A stretch of DNA of 64,000 bases, taken from positions 21,372-85,371 of the forward strand of contig VZTG01000029.1 of assembly GCA_013397845.1 (NCBI GenBank). Direction: 5' to 3'. Position 1 is the stretch's first letter, and the number at the start of each line of letters is the position of its first letter. This stretch comes from Melanocharis versteri (Eukaryota > Chordata > Aves > Passeriformes > Melanocharitidae). This document shows positions 10,085-25,000 of the stretch, in pieces. The notes under the pieces were generated by a model that saw only the letters and a list, made by a program, of their open reading frames with translations, did not search any database and was not told the DNA's origin. A program made the translations under genes and the position numbers.

Positions 10085-13000
10085 CTGCAGGGGAACATCA
10101 CTGGAGGGTCACACCTGCCCATGTCTCCCTGACCCCCACCCTAGCCAGCCAGCTCAGCCCATGCTGTCCTTCACACCATGCCACCTTCCCACCCTTGCTC
10201 CCCAACAACTGGAGAGGTGCTGGCGGCCCAGGGGTCCCTGTCCCCACCCTCTGGGGTGGCTGCCCTCCTACCTGGCACGGCCACGCTGGAGATGGCCTCA
10301 GGCTGGCTCAGCGTGTCCACCTTGACGTGCTGGAAGCCCTTGCAGGTGGCACTCTGCAGGTGCCTGTGCGGGAGAGAGTGGGTGACACCCAGCCCCTCCT
10401 CAGAAACATCATCCCAGCCCCCCACGGCACCATGGGCTCTGGCAGGGGCTGGGTGCCAGCAATCCTGCTCACTTCTTCTGCAGAGCACCCTGCCTTGGTT
10501 CAGGACAGTGACATCTGCCATCCCCACATCCAAAGGCACTCCCAGGTGGGAGGTGTAGAGAGACCCACCCCAACCCCCTGTCCCACTTACACGGACAGCC
10601 CTAGGACAGAGAGACAGGGGACACTCCTCACTCCTGCCATCAGACAGGGAACACAGCTTGGGGCTCAGCTGCTCTAACAACCCTCCACACCCAAGCATCC
10701 CAAAATGGGCTTTTTTCATCCCCTCCTGTACCTCTTCCAGTCCTCCTCGGTCTCCCAGAACTCATAGACGATGAAGGTGACCCCATCAGGCAGCTTCACC
10801 GCGGTGACGCTGGCAGAAACAGAAGGAGGAGGTGAGCCCCCACCATGGGGCATCCCTCCCCCCTCTGCAGCCACAGGTGTGCTCTAGGGTGGGCTACTGA
10901 GGGAGGACCTCACCCCAGCAGCCCAGGTAGGGGTAGCCCCCCAGCCCAGCACTCCCCAGCCCACACAAAAGCAGTGTTGGTGGCTGAGCATGATTACATC
11001 CCAAATCCTGGCTGTTTTGCCTCAGTTCTTCCCTTGGTCCTCACTCCAGCCCATCCCAAGCCCCCCATCTCCCCAGCCCCCCGACGTGCAGCTGCTGATG
11101 GTACCCACTGGAAGCAGTCTCGCTCCCCGGCCACGCTCTTCAGGTACTGCTTCAGGGAGCTGCAAAACTCGCCCAGGTGCTTGTGTGACACCGTCATCTC
11201 GTTCCGCACCAGGAGCAGGTACTGCCGGGCCCCAAACACAGCATGTGAGATGTGTGAGACCCACAGAAACACAGTGACCCCCCCAAGGGTGGCTCTGTGC
11301 TGCAGGGGCACCCCAGCACCCACGGGCGGTGGTCAGGCACACTCACCGTGCAAGCCGTGCTCTCGCTGTCCGACAGCCGCTGGTGCAGGTCAAACCAGAG
11401 GGTCTGGGAAAAGGGGAATAAGCAGCAGAGGGGGTGGTAGATTGGCTGAGGCTGCGAGTCCCTGCTGGGTGGGTTTCTGTCCCCAGCATTTGCAATGACT
11501 GTGCCCCCTTCTCTACAGGAAATGGGCTCCAAGAGCTGCTTGCACCTCCAGTCAGGACCCTTCACAAAAGTTCCCTGTGCTCCCATTGCAGCCAGCATCC
11601 CCAACACCATGTCCTCATCCCTGCCCCAAAACAGCTGGGCAATGTCCCTGAATTGTCCCTGGGATGGCAGGACAGTCCCAGCAGGGAAACGCTGGCCCTT
11701 ACCTTGTCCTCCAGCTTGCCAATCAGCTTGGCCAGCCTGTTGATCTGCCCCTCCAGCCCCTCTGCCTTGGCATCAGGGGAACCTGTGCAGAGCCAGGAGA
11801 CAGTGATGGAGTGAGGGGCACCTGCAGGCACCTCCTGAGAGCCCTGGGCTGCTGCTGGGACTTGAGTGCTCCAAGCCACCCCAGGCAGCCAGCACTTACC
11901 AGCCTGGAAGCTCTTTCCTTGTTCCCTGGAGACCATCCAGGTGCTGGGAGAGTAGCTGGGCACAGGGTTCTCATACCAGGTGTCACTCAGGCCGTGACCA
12001 TCCTTGCTGGGATAGTGCCTGCAACCAGAGAGCACACAGGGTGTCAGGACAGCAGAGCTGGGCTCGCACAGAGTGGCATGAGCCAGCCCTGGGGAGCCAG
12101 CACTGGAACATCCTTTCTGGCAGCTCTGCTGATGATTCCAGACCCCTCGGAGAGCAACAGTGCCCACACTGTGCCCAGGCAGTGCAGGCTTCCTTCCTGC
12201 ACCACCCTTTGGCATCAGCCAGGGTGAGGAGTGGGTCAGAAACAAAGGAATGTCAGTGGGCTGCTCCCAGCAGCCATCACTTTTCTTTCCTGCGTATGGA
12301 ACAGCACAGCCCGCCTGGCACCACCAGCAGCCCTCAGGGACTTTTTCTGTCCTAGACAGACACCTGCAACATGGGGCATTCAGCTGTGCCCAGCCAGCTG
12401 GCTGTACCTTTTTGGGGCTGGTTTTGCAGTCCAATGGCTTTGGTGACTTTCAGGCAGGAAAAGGTGCTGTCACCCAGGCTGCCCATGCCTGAATAGCTGC
12501 CCATGAGCAGGGGCAGAGATGCCTGGCTGTGTATCCCCCTAAGAGACTGCAGCTGTGGTTCTCCTGGAGAATAGATACACATCCACTGTAGCATTTCCTC
12601 CACCCTGCTTGCTTTGTCTGGGTCTACAAAGCCCATTTGGCCTGGAGGTTTCTCAAAGCTCCAAAAAACTGTCCTGAAACACTTCCACAGATGGAGTGTC
12701 CATAATCACGATCCAGCCCCAGATCCTCAGTGGTCCTCCCAGGACCTCGTTTATCTGCAGGCCAGAGAGAATGCTAAGACCTGCCATCCTCACAAGGGCT
12801 TGCAGCTGCCGCCCATGTGTGTGAGATGGGAATGGGTTTGAGGAAGAATGACCCTCTTCTTTCTGCTCCACCAATAGGAAGCCTGAGGCACAGAGGGAGA
12901 GGCTGAGCAGCTCAAAGGATTTCCAGTGTTTCCTTCCAGCAGGAGCAGCTCTGTGCCAGCTGACTGTCGACAGAGGTGCCCGGGAGCCCTGGCTCCTCTT

Positions 13001-16000
13001 GGCATCTTTTGTTAGTTAAGCAGCTCCCAGCTGGAGACAACATGCTGAGTGCCCCAGAGCCAATGGGCACCACACCAGCCAGCATCTCCCTGCCCTCCTG
13101 TCCCTCCTCTGGCACCTGGCTCCTCCAAAGCACGATTGCTGGGCTCTCTTTCCCCAGCTACCCGAAAATCAGCCAGCGTGGCCTCCACCATACACACAGG
13201 AACACGATGTGCGGATCTGGTCCCCAAGAACATCTCCCAGATAAGGAAGCAAGGACAGCAATAAAGGTGGCAGGAGTATCCCTTTGCTATAGGCTGTGCA
13301 ATTATACCATTGCTGGTCCTGGACAATCCCCTGTCAATAGACAGGAAATTAGGCAAAAACATACAGAGATTTATTTTAATCACAATTTAATGAGGTGTCC
13401 CCACCTTGGACCTCTGCCTTCGCACTTTGTCCTACAGCTCTTTATTATGGTGCTTTTTAGGTCACCTTTTTGTCTTCATGTGGATGCAGGAGATAATTTT
13501 TTTGTGGGATTTTTCCTTTTAGCTATTATCTTCATGAGAAAACAACTACAATACTCCCTCATTATGATCTGTGCCCACACATCAGCAAATAAAATCCAGC
13601 AAACTCTTTCATGGGCTCTAATTGCTCTGCCTGATATTGGGTTTGTTTCCACTTTCACTTGTTTTGCAGGAGATCCTACTTCTTTTTGTGCAAGGTTTGC
13701 CACGAAACAAAGAGAAGAAAGAGATGCGAGATGATGAAACCCACAGCATTCCTCCTAGAAAAGCTGGTGGGATGGTGCCAGAGCTGCCCTGGTCTCACTG
13801 TGTTCCAGAGAGTGCTGTCTTAGGAGGGAGCTGGGATTTTCACTCTCCATGTGCACCTCTGCCAGCCCATGGCTCAGGGAAGCCAAAACATCCCCATGCA
13901 AGCATCCCGAGGCCTCCTGGTTTGAAGGAATGGCAGGAGAGGGCTTCATTCCATGAGCGTCTGACAAACAGACAGGTTTCCATGGCAACCTGTCCTGGTG
14001 ACGGTGGCACTCTGGGGAGGTGAGTGACGCTGACACCGAGGGGGGCTGTGCTGAGGTTTGACCTCTGCTGCTGGGAACTCCTCATAGCTTAGCCCTGGCA
14101 GCACTTGGGCAATCTCGAAACAGTCTCCTCTGTGTTGCCCAAGCTCAGTGGCATGTGCTGGGCTGCTGGGATGGGGACGGCCCCTCACGAGGCCAGGGGA
14201 CAGCGTTGCCTGTCCTCAGAGCAGGAGCACCTTTGTCCTCTGGGTGATTACGCCCGCTGAGTGCTCTGGCAGGAGGGGCAGCATCCCTGGCACGGGAAGC
14301 TGCCCCTGTGGGCTGTCCCCGGTGCTCCTCAGGCACAGCCACCCCTCTGCAGGTGCCTGTGTTTTGCCCTGGGTGGGACCGGTGGGTTTGCTGAGACGCA
14401 GCCCCGTGCACCCAGCGCTGCCCAGCCCAGGGTGCTGCCCCTGCCCTGCATCCCTACACACGCCGCTCCTGTTAATGGGGACCCTGGGGACTGCAGGAGA
14501 GTAAGGGACAGGGCAGGAGAGACGGGTGGAGAAAAGCCCCCAGAGTCCAGGAAGCCGGGAAGGGAGGCAAAGAGAAAGGCGGTCACTCCCCTTTGCTCCT
14601 GCACAATGTCTGCTGCGTTTCCCTCACCCCACAGAAGCATCCTCCTCCTCCCCTCCTCCCTCCTGCGCCAGAGGCGGCCAGGAGCACTGCAGACCTGGCG
14701 GGGTTGGTTTGCTCGTCGATGGCATCCACAGCACTCTCCACGGAGCTCAGCAGCGACTGGGTCTGGTTGGCCGTCTCCTTCAGCAGGAAGCGGGTCACGA
14801 ACTGGTCCACATTGCTGCCGCTCTCGTACACCTGCAGAGGCACACGGTGAGCACGGTGAGTGCCAGCACCGGCCCCGCAGCACCGCCAGGGTCCCCAGCC
14901 AGTGCAGCACCTGCCCAGCATCCCACGCCCAGCCGGTCCCCTCCATGTCCCCACGATGTACAGAGGTGTTACCCAACGCCCACAGCTGCTCTCTAGCATA
15001 ATCCCGAATTACTTTACTATTGCCTTGCAGCCAGTGGGTGCAGGTAGGAAAAGTACATCCTGTGCTTTGGAGATCCCTACTCGGAGAGCTTCAGCGTGTT
15101 ATACAGTGCCCTGGTCCACAACAGTATGGCCAGCCCAGCACTAAAATTAAAGGGGTTTGGGATGACTAACAGGGCTCAATGTGCTGTTTGACTGGCAGAA
15201 GCTCCCAGGGTAATACAAACTTTTTTAAGACAAAGAACACCTAAAAATATTTTAATAGCACAACTGATCTGCATGAAGCAGCCAGGGCCCCTCTCCCAGC
15301 ATGGCCTTGCTGAGCTCTGCCCATGGCACGGTTCCCCTCCTACAACTCCTGACAGTCACCAGCAGAGGTGGGACACAGGCACAACCAGAGGAACACTGGC
15401 ACAGCTTGTCCAACACTGACCCAACCAATGCAGCATTGGTTCAACCACTCAGCATCAGAGATGAAAATATTTGCAGTGAAAAAAAGGCTCCCCTAAACCC
15501 AAGCTTGCCAGCACCACTTTTTCACAGGCTCTTTCCCACCCATCAGTGCCTGCTGGGACAGCACATTGTCCAGGCAAACCCCTGCTGGGCAGTCTGTCCC
15601 TGTGTGCTCACACCTCCTGGCATGGGACTCCTCTGGGAGGGACTCATGAATTTTTGGAGCCATGAGACAGGGATGGATGCTCCTGTCTCCCTGCATTCCA
15701 TCAGCAATGACCACACTCAGGAGATGGGAGTGGTCCCAGCACTGCTGGTTATCTGAGCACGCAGCAGCATAGTATGAGCACCCCAAGCTCCCCAAAGCAA
15801 ATTATTCCTGTTTTATGGTGAAGCTATTAACAAAGGTTATTTCCATGGCAACTGGAGCAGCTCTGCAAGCACCCAGAGGGCCTTTATCTCCACCTTTATC
15901 TCCCATATTAAATCATAAAAGAAGAATGAGCTGATGGAAAAAACCCTTTGGGGAAACTGATCACAGAGCTGATTTCTCACACCTGGTTTGGTACGGAAGC

Positions 16001-19000
16001 ACCAGTTTCTTGATGGCTTCTTGAGAATCCAATTAGCAGCGGTTAATGGTTTCTGTCTAACACCAGAAAACTTGCTCCTCTCCCTGTCACAGCCACAGCA
16101 TTTTTGGGGGACAGGCACGATGTGGGGATCCTTGGCAAGCGGTGATGCACAGCATGGTGATGGTGATGCTGGAGCCATCTGCCACGCAGGGTGCCCTATC
16201 CATCAGCTCCTGCACCTGCTCTCTGCAGCACCACTGGGTGCAAGGAGGGAGATGTAAGGAGGGCAGGACCCACGGGCTGCACCGCTCTTTCATCGGCACA
16301 GCCTGTCCCAGGGCACTGGTCAGATGGAGACAGGACTGTCTCAGGGCACTCCATGGGCTGCAGCAGATCTGCATGAGAGCCAAGCACTGGGATGCCCCTC
16401 GAGTTTAGGGGATGCATTCGGCAGTGCAAAAGTGGACCCTGGCACCTTCTGAGCCTTTGTTCAAGCAGGACCATGTTCCCTTCCACAGCCCTGCTGCTCT
16501 CCAGCACAGCTCAGCCCAGCCCACTCCACCAGCATCGTTATCTTACAGCCAGGTCAGAGAGAGGAAAGCATTCCACTGGCTGGTTGGATTATGGTTTTGA
16601 TTGAGAATTGGGGGTTTCTGGGACATGATTTGCCTTGGTGTGGGCTGGGGCTGGATGGAAGCATGGGCCAGAGTGAGGGGCTGCCTCCATGCCCTGAGGC
16701 CCCCACTGCTGCTCCAAGCACTGATACACTGCAAAGTCACAGTAATTCACCATTAGTGTCCCTTCCCAGTGGGATCTGTGACCCTGCTGCTTTGTCCTCT
16801 CCTCGTCTCAGTCATCCAACCACATACCACAACTCCCACGGATGTTCCAAGCCCATCCACTGATTTTACACCTGTTCTGCGCTCTTTATCCCACACTCAG
16901 TCTCACTCACAGGGGTTTGAACAGTGCACCACGGCTTTTCCATTTCAATCCAAGCATCAAATAAACAGGGTACTATTCACCTCCACTGCTCTGCTGCATG
17001 CCAGGACTCTACAGTCCGTCTCCTGCAAATGCCACCAAACAATATCCCAAACAACCCTTCCCATGATTCATGATTCCCACGACTGCTCTCCCTAGCCAGG
17101 GAGCCTGCTCCTTTTGGAAAACAGTTTTTATAAATGCAGAGGCCATGCCTGGTGCTGTCTGATCATCCTCTGGCTGCTGAAATATAAAACTGTGAGAGTA
17201 TGTGTAGTTAAATGTTGAATTTTTTACTACCTAACCACAGCCTATAATCTTGGTTCAGATTTAGGAAAGATCAAACAGGTGATTCCCACATCATTTAAAT
17301 CAGTTTAACTCCCTACATACAGATTCAATGGATGGATGGATGTCAGGTAGTAAGTTATGCCAGCAAGTGCAGAGAAAATTGGGGTGTTTGTGAAGATCTA
17401 ATGCTTTTTGACAGGCCAGTAAGTCAAATAAGTCTGAAATCAAAACAACAGTGATTTTTTTTTCTCCCACTGAACTAACTGGCCATTTGCCAGCCCAGCT
17501 GTGACATTGGCTCTCAGGACCTGAGTCAGAAACACGTGTGCTTAGAGGTTTTTTTCAGCAATCCCTCGGGCTCTTCTCTAGCACATGTCTTTTTCAGGGT
17601 TGCAAAAACAAACCATTAAAAAGACCAGCTATAAAGGAATCCTTCCCATTGTCTTATTAAAACATTTGTCATACTGTCCTAGTGAGATTTAATGAGGTTT
17701 CGTCTCATTAATTCCACCCTGAAGAGTTATTTCCTCCTTGCTTAGCTTGAGAAGTTAAAATATTTATGGAGATCATATAATAATTGCTGCTCAATGAAGC
17801 TGCTTTGTGCCAGAAACTCTTGCACATCTCCAAGCCTGCTCTTTTCCATCCATCATTTCCAGGTAAACTCTTTGCTGAGCTGCCTGGCCTTGACCTCTGC
17901 TGCTGCAAACAGGTGGCTCTGAGTGTTTGCAATGAGCAGCAAGTGTAAAAACATCATTGAAAGGATGGCCTTGAGATTTCTGTGTTGATGGCTCTCAGGA
18001 GAGCCTCAGAAAGCGTCACGATTTGACAAACCAGGAGATGAGAGAGAGACATTCAAAAATGAGAGAAGAGTGGGAATAGGACAGCTTGCTTTATGGGGGA
18101 AATATTGCCCAGGGCTGGGTCTCTGGTCAGTTGGCTGAGGTCCAAGCCCCAAATCCTCCCCCCTTCTTCACATCATAGGCTTTTCATGTGTCTGCAAGGC
18201 ACCTTCCCACACACAGTGGCAGCCAGCATCGGGGCACAGTCTGCTCAAAGCCCCACCACAGCTCTTCCAGCTTTTCATTTCCACATGCACCCAACACAAA
18301 ATTTCCCAAATTCTGGCACAGATTAGTGAAAACACCCCTGGGGATGTGTTACCTGTGCAAACCACAGCTGGGCTTTGATACTGGTGAGTGCATGGACTTG
18401 CCAACCAGTGCCAAGTTTCCCTTAGCAGACATTGCAAATGGTTGCCTAAAAATGGGCTCTCATGGCCAGGTCCTCGTGGGTATCAAATACTGGGGAATGA
18501 GAGTTTTAATGCTGTTGAACATCTCAAAGCTTCTTTGCTGGCATTTTTAAAGGTCACTGTTCAGCTCATTAAGACTACAGGATGTAAAATATAGATTATT
18601 TTGCACCACCCACGAACCCAGAGACCCACTGTGACCTCCCCATAGCCTCCCTTTGCCTCACAGGGTTACAACCTGACCAACAAGGCTTCCCAGTGCTGGC
18701 TTCCAGTGAGACTGGCCAAACTGGCTGACAATTACCACGCCTGGGGGCACTGATGACTTCTCCAGCTGCTAATAACCACAGTCCAAGCACACCCACAGAG
18801 CGAAGCCACCAGACTGAGAAGGCTTTCCAGTTGGAAACCAAAGACAACTCTGTTTCACCCACACTTTTCCTCCAGTTAAAAAAACAAAACCCAACAACAA
18901 ACCGATTGCCATGCCATAAAACACCCATGAAGCCTCATCCTGGGATGATGGAGAGGTTATCTTCCACCCACCCAGCCCTTTAAAATCCAGGCATGTGTTG

Positions 19001-22000
19001 CACTGTAATTTCTGAGTGGCTGATTTCAATTCGTTGCTCATAATTGCCTGTTTGCTTCCAAGAGATATTTTCTTATAATTAGAATAACACTCAGACCTGC
19101 CTCTTTCTCCTTTCCCTCCCCCCGACTTTTAAATCCCTTCCAAAGCAGAGACCCAAAACTGATTGCCTGGCACATAATCAGTAGGAGAAACCTGAAGAGA
19201 ACAGGCATTTAAATAGTTGATAAATGAAAGCATTACCATATGAAAGACCCTCAGCCTTCCCGAAACAGCTCTAAAAAACCAAATGAGACACCTGTTCAGA
19301 TTAAAGAAATGACAACAGCATCATATGGATTTTAAAAGTTTTTTGCTATAAAATCCTCCTTTTGCAAATGTCAGTGTTGGATCCTGCTCATCTCATGCTT
19401 ACCTTGTCTGGTCCTGAAGGTCTCCTTGCCAAGAAATTTATCACAAGACTTCTCTATTCTCTCTATTAGAGAACCTCCCTGCTGCACTGGAATCCCATCA
19501 TTTCTTGTGCAGCCGCACAGACGTGAAGGGCAGCTATCTGCTGACCCACCCATGGGCTGTGCTGCACATCCCCGAGGTCACCAGAACCTTCTGGCCCCTT
19601 TGCACCCTGCCCACTCACCCAGCAGGCAAAGAACAGGCTTGGAGGTGTGGCTTCCTGCTTCCCACCACCCTGGCTGTACTCAGCCTTTTGCTCCACACAA
19701 GTTCCTAATTAGCTGTATTTAGCACCCACAAGGCAGTAACTTAATACATGTTTTATTTCAGTTTTCCAAGGAAAGTGCAGATTTTGTTTTCCAAACAGGA
19801 CCTACTCAAAGGACCCTGCAGATGTAGCAGTGTGGGATGGTCAAGCTGCTGAAGGCTCAGCCTGGCTGTGCCACCTGCTTATGCTTTGACTTGCTCCCAG
19901 CCTTTCCTTTTGGTGGCTCCTTCAAAGCTGCTCGTTTGGCAAGACAGCAGCACTGACACCTGGGGGATCCATTCCCTTCACCATACAATTTACCTAAATC
20001 CAGGAGCAATAGACCTAAAATGGGAGGGAAGAGAAGGAAAACCATGTCCTACGGGAGGTCCATGAGAGCTGGAGCCAGAACAGCACAAGCAAGACCTCCA
20101 GAGAAGATGCTCTTCCTTTTCAGAGAGAATGGGGGGACATGAACTTTGCAGCAACAGACAAGCAGAAGAGCAGAGAATGAGGATCTTCATCTAAAAATAA
20201 GTTCCAAGAGAAACCTTAAGATTCATCTCCCTGCCAGTCCCTGCTCCCCACAGTCTGGCAGCCCAGCTGGATCTCACGCACAGCCCTGTGGAGCTGGCAA
20301 CAAAATTGCTCCGGATGGCATCGCACGGAGAAGCGGCTTTCTGGTCTGGAGTCTGAGCAGAAAAGTTGGGGAAAATTCGTTTCTTGCAGAACTCAAGTGG
20401 CACATTTTGTTTTAATTTGTGGTGCAATATTTTCCTAAATCAGTTTCAGAGAAGAGTTGCAGAAATACTTTCTGAGAAACTAAGCAAGTGCACCTCCTTT
20501 CCTTTCATATTATTCTTCAACTATAAAGTTCCATAACTTTTCCAGAGATCAGCATCTGGTTTTTGCTATAGAAATTGATACAGAAATTGTTCAGAAATGT
20601 GTCATTCAAAATACATGGAGAATTAACTCAACCTCTACCAATTCACTGACCCATCACCATGCTTTTCTTTTTTCAGCCACAGCCACTCAACAGGATTGCA
20701 TCTTTAAATGCATCATAGGAGTGTTTCAGACCTGGCTGTGCTGCCCTGCAGTGGCACCCCAGGGACTTCAAACCCAGGCTAGAAGTCTTCAGCTGTTGTT
20801 CATGTAACCACCATGGGCCACAGCCAGAACATGAGCTCTGTGAGACGCCGTGAGCAGCTCACGTCGTTTGGGCTGGGCACAAGCCAGAACTGCCACCACT
20901 GTGCTGCTGTCCCACCCTGCCAGGGGTCCATCTCCTGCCACAGCACAGCCCTGCCCCAGGAGCCTGACACCCTCAGTCCATTCAGCAGAGCAGGAGAAAA
21001 CCTGCTGAATTTAAATGAAAGGCTGAGATAAAGGATTAGCTGGAGGATGGGAGGAAAATATTCTTTTTGAGGATTATTTCTACTGACTATTTTATCTCGA
21101 GGTGTCATCGTTCAAAAAAGAGCAATATCACTTTTGGCAAGCTTGAGTTTGGCAGGTAAGAATGCAAATAAGAGCACTCTATATTGCTGGTCTGGGCTGT
21201 GCTGTAAAACAAAAAATTCCATCCACCATTTTTAGCATCCAAGACTGCTGGCAGATGGTTCTTGCTCTGGGGCTCTAATTGAGCTGCTCAAACAAGCGCA
21301 GTTTGCAGTTTGCTGCTGGGGGCTGAAAACTGGGGGGGACCCACGGCCAGCCTGGCACCAGCAGCAGGGAGGGGACATCTGCTGCAGCACCTCCACTGAG
21401 CCCCAGGAGCCCAGCATCTCCTGTTCACTGCGATTACACCTCCTAAAGCAGAGACAAGAAGGGTGGGTTGCTGCAGGGACGATTTAACTCACAAATAACA
21501 TGCAAACCTATTCATCTGTAAGTAGATACCTCTGAGCTCCCTAGTGCTGCTGGAGCAGCAGCAGATGGTATTGAAGGTCAGTGCACTCAGTTTTCCCTTT
21601 ATGATTTACGTATTCTCACATCTGAATAATGAATTTTAAGGGGAAAATGCGTTTGCAGCTGCTTTGGGTACAGTGCCAGTCCATAAGACACATGTGGTGT
21701 TTGGCACCCTGACAGGAGAAGGCTCGCAGGGGGTGTGTGTGGTGTCACCACTTGGTCATATTTCCACTCCAGGTGCATTGAACGAGATAACAGAGAGACT
21801 GGCAGTGGAACTGTCAGTGAGCAAGCAAGGAGTAAAACACTGACTTTCACATCTCGTTGCTCTCTCTCCAGGACCAAAGGTGATGCTGAACACCAAGCAG
21901 AGGCTGGTCCAGGGCCACCCTCAGATCCTCAGGCCTGCTCCATGAATCCTTCCTGCTGTACCCTACTCTTCCCTGAAGCCAGTCTCATTCTGGTATGTGC

Positions 22001-25000
22001 ATGGGGGTTGCAATTTCAGGTCCAACTCTGGGTAATTTTGCTTTCTGAGCACTCTCCTTCCATGTGGGACAGGGCATGCACCAAGGTCAGTCACCAGTGC
22101 TTCTTGGACCTGTCCCCTGCCCAACAGGAGCATCCACAGGAAGGAATGATTTGACTTTGAATCTGAGCTGCTTCATCCTTGAAGATCTTCATCAGTCAGC
22201 ATCTTTTGGATTGCATTGCAGCTTGCTTTTAGAGTTTGCCTCAACACTTAAGGTCAGCCTTGCTGATGCTTCCATGGTCAGTCCTGCAAAATGCTTAATT
22301 GGCAGAAGCAGGGAGCAGGAGCAATCCCAGTGCAGCTGGACCTGACAGGAACAAGGCTAATTGAGCCTCTCAGGCTCAAAACCCCACACTGGTTTTCTAC
22401 CAAGCTAAGTCACATTTCCCGGGGTGTCTGGGGGAGGGTGTGCAGTGGTACCCACCAGCTCTGCCACGCCCGGGCACTTCCCCTGTCACCCTCAGAGCTG
22501 GCAGGGATGGTGGAAGCATCGGGTGGGCACTGTCTCACACTGTCCCCTAAGGCAGGGGACTCAGTGACCAAGGGGGAGGGACAGCACCACCCTGGCTCTG
22601 CTCTCCCAGCTCCCACCGTGCCCCACACGCCCTCCGACACTGGACACAAACTACGTCCTTCCCAGTCGTGTTGGGTTTGGTATTTGCTGACTGCACTGTA
22701 CAACAGTAAAAGAGAATTATTAAGAACATCTCCTGCTGTCAGCTTTATTTAGAACCCAAAAGTTCATTTCCTTTCTCTCCAATTGAACTTTGCATTTCCA
22801 ATCGTCACCGGCAGTCATTTCAACGCGGCACAGGCATCACTGTATTGGAAAATAATTACAGTGACAGATTTTGTTTTGCTGAGACCTTCCACTACTGAAT
22901 CTAATTACTGCTGATACTTTACGAGCTCCTCCAGCACGAGATAATTGCTGCTTTCTCTTTTTATGAGCAAGAAATAATCAGTTGTCTTTTAAGGTGAGAA
23001 ATATAAACAGCAATTAAATACCACGGTTCTTCATGCCCTCTCGTCAGCTCTTAGACAACACAGAAAAAGGTTAGGCTTCACTCATTGTTTGCCATGAATA
23101 CATTGTTTGAAAGGCAGGGAATAGGAACGCTCTTAAATGATCAATACTTTTCTCCAGCTTAGGAAATGTGTATTTTATTATGGAGAAGCAGGAGCAGCTC
23201 ACAAGCAAAGCAGTTTGCTCGCAACTCGCAATGCTCAGCATCATCACCCAGCCCTTTGCAGGATCTGGCCACAAAAAAAGGTGTAGGGACAGCAAAAGGC
23301 TCGAGCATCAGGAGGCACAAAACCACTCTTGACTCTACCAAAACCTGCTGCTTTGGCCATCTTTCCCATCTTCCAGTGTTTCTAAAAATATATATTAAAT
23401 GTACAAATCTTTTAAACATCCTGCTACCCCATCGGCATGGGGCCCCTGGCTACAGCATCACATGGGGAGGAGATGGAGCAGAAGGAAACTACCCCATCCC
23501 TGAAAGTGCCCAGGGCCAGGCTGGATGGGGTTCTGTGCTCCACTGGTCTAGTGGAAGGTGTTCCCCTGGTGGAACTTGATGAGGTTTAAATTCCTTCCAA
23601 ACCAGATGTATCCTGTTTGAACACTGGAGACAGGTTTCTCTACCACCCACAACAGCTTATTTTCTGTTGGGTTTTCTTTTCCCCTGCTTCTTTACCTGAA
23701 CAAAGTGCCTGCCTTTGAATAATTCATTGATGAGGTTTGTACCACTTTGTTCACAAAATCACAGCGGGGAACAGTCTTTTTCATTAAATATTACTTTGCC
23801 AGCTCCTCTCTGTGATGGAGTCTTGCTCTGCTTACTCCCTTGCCAAAAATCTGCCAGGCAGTGAAGAGCAGCACACCCTACAGGCTGATAAAATGAGGGG
23901 ATGGGAGGATGCTGGGGCAGCACTCCCTCAACTGGCTTGAGAAATGCCTGCATTTGAGAAGAAGTGTTGTGATCCTTCAGTGTCGCAGGAGGAAGGTGCC
24001 TCCAGTGCTCCAGATCTCCCTGTTTCTCTCCAAAAAATCATGATGGAGGTGACCAGCTCAGGTTTAGGTAAATAACCTTGGCCTGTTGCAATTAAGGCAG
24101 GTGAATCCTGCCACAATTTGCTGAATCAAGGAGGGAGAAAGATGTTCTTCTTATGAGTGGATTGGGGTTATGAATAACCATCCTGCTTCTGCTGCAGATG
24201 TCTCATGCAAGGTAATAGCCAAATACTCAGATGCCTAATTTATAAGCAGGGAATAGACCATCTTCCTCTTGCAAAACAGTAGGAAGAATTAGTCATATAT
24301 ATTCACATCACATTGGAAAAGCAGTGGTGGAAGGCATCACGAATAGCAAGCTGGAATGAATTACTGAGATCTCTATTAGGATGTTAACATTTTTTAAAAA
24401 TACTTAGTTGGCAAACCTGATGGTCATGAAAATTGCTAATAATGAATATAAATGAGACATGAACAGACACAGAAGCTTAATCATAAAAGATGAACTATTG
24501 CTGTTGTCCTGATTTTTTTAACCCTTTCAGGATGTTGATAAAAAATCACTAACACTTCAGACAGATCAGTGCTTGGCCAAAGACTTTTGCCTTTATGCTA
24601 AGACATCAACATGTTAAATATGTGCCTTCACTTTCCATGCTGCCTTCCTCACAAATATCAAAATAGATGGATTTTGATCAAGCAAAGAAATCAGGCTCTT
24701 TACTCAGCGGCAAGAGGGGAGAGAAATCTGCCATTTCCCATTCTAACTCCTAAAACTTCTTATCATTGTCACTTCTTTAATGTGGAGTAATTTGAGTTTC
24801 TCCTTTAGCTTCAAAGATAAATGGAAGGGCAATTTCAATTTGGATTGCTTGCAGGAGGGCTGGAGTTGGATTGGGAAGTCTTTACAACTGCTTGGAAAAA
24901 GCAAAACCTTCTTCCCTGGCTTGGTCCTCAGCGTACCGCCTTACTGCTCACCAGTGAAGGGGAAAACTACTTTTTATTCATAGTGGCACAAAAGAACAAT

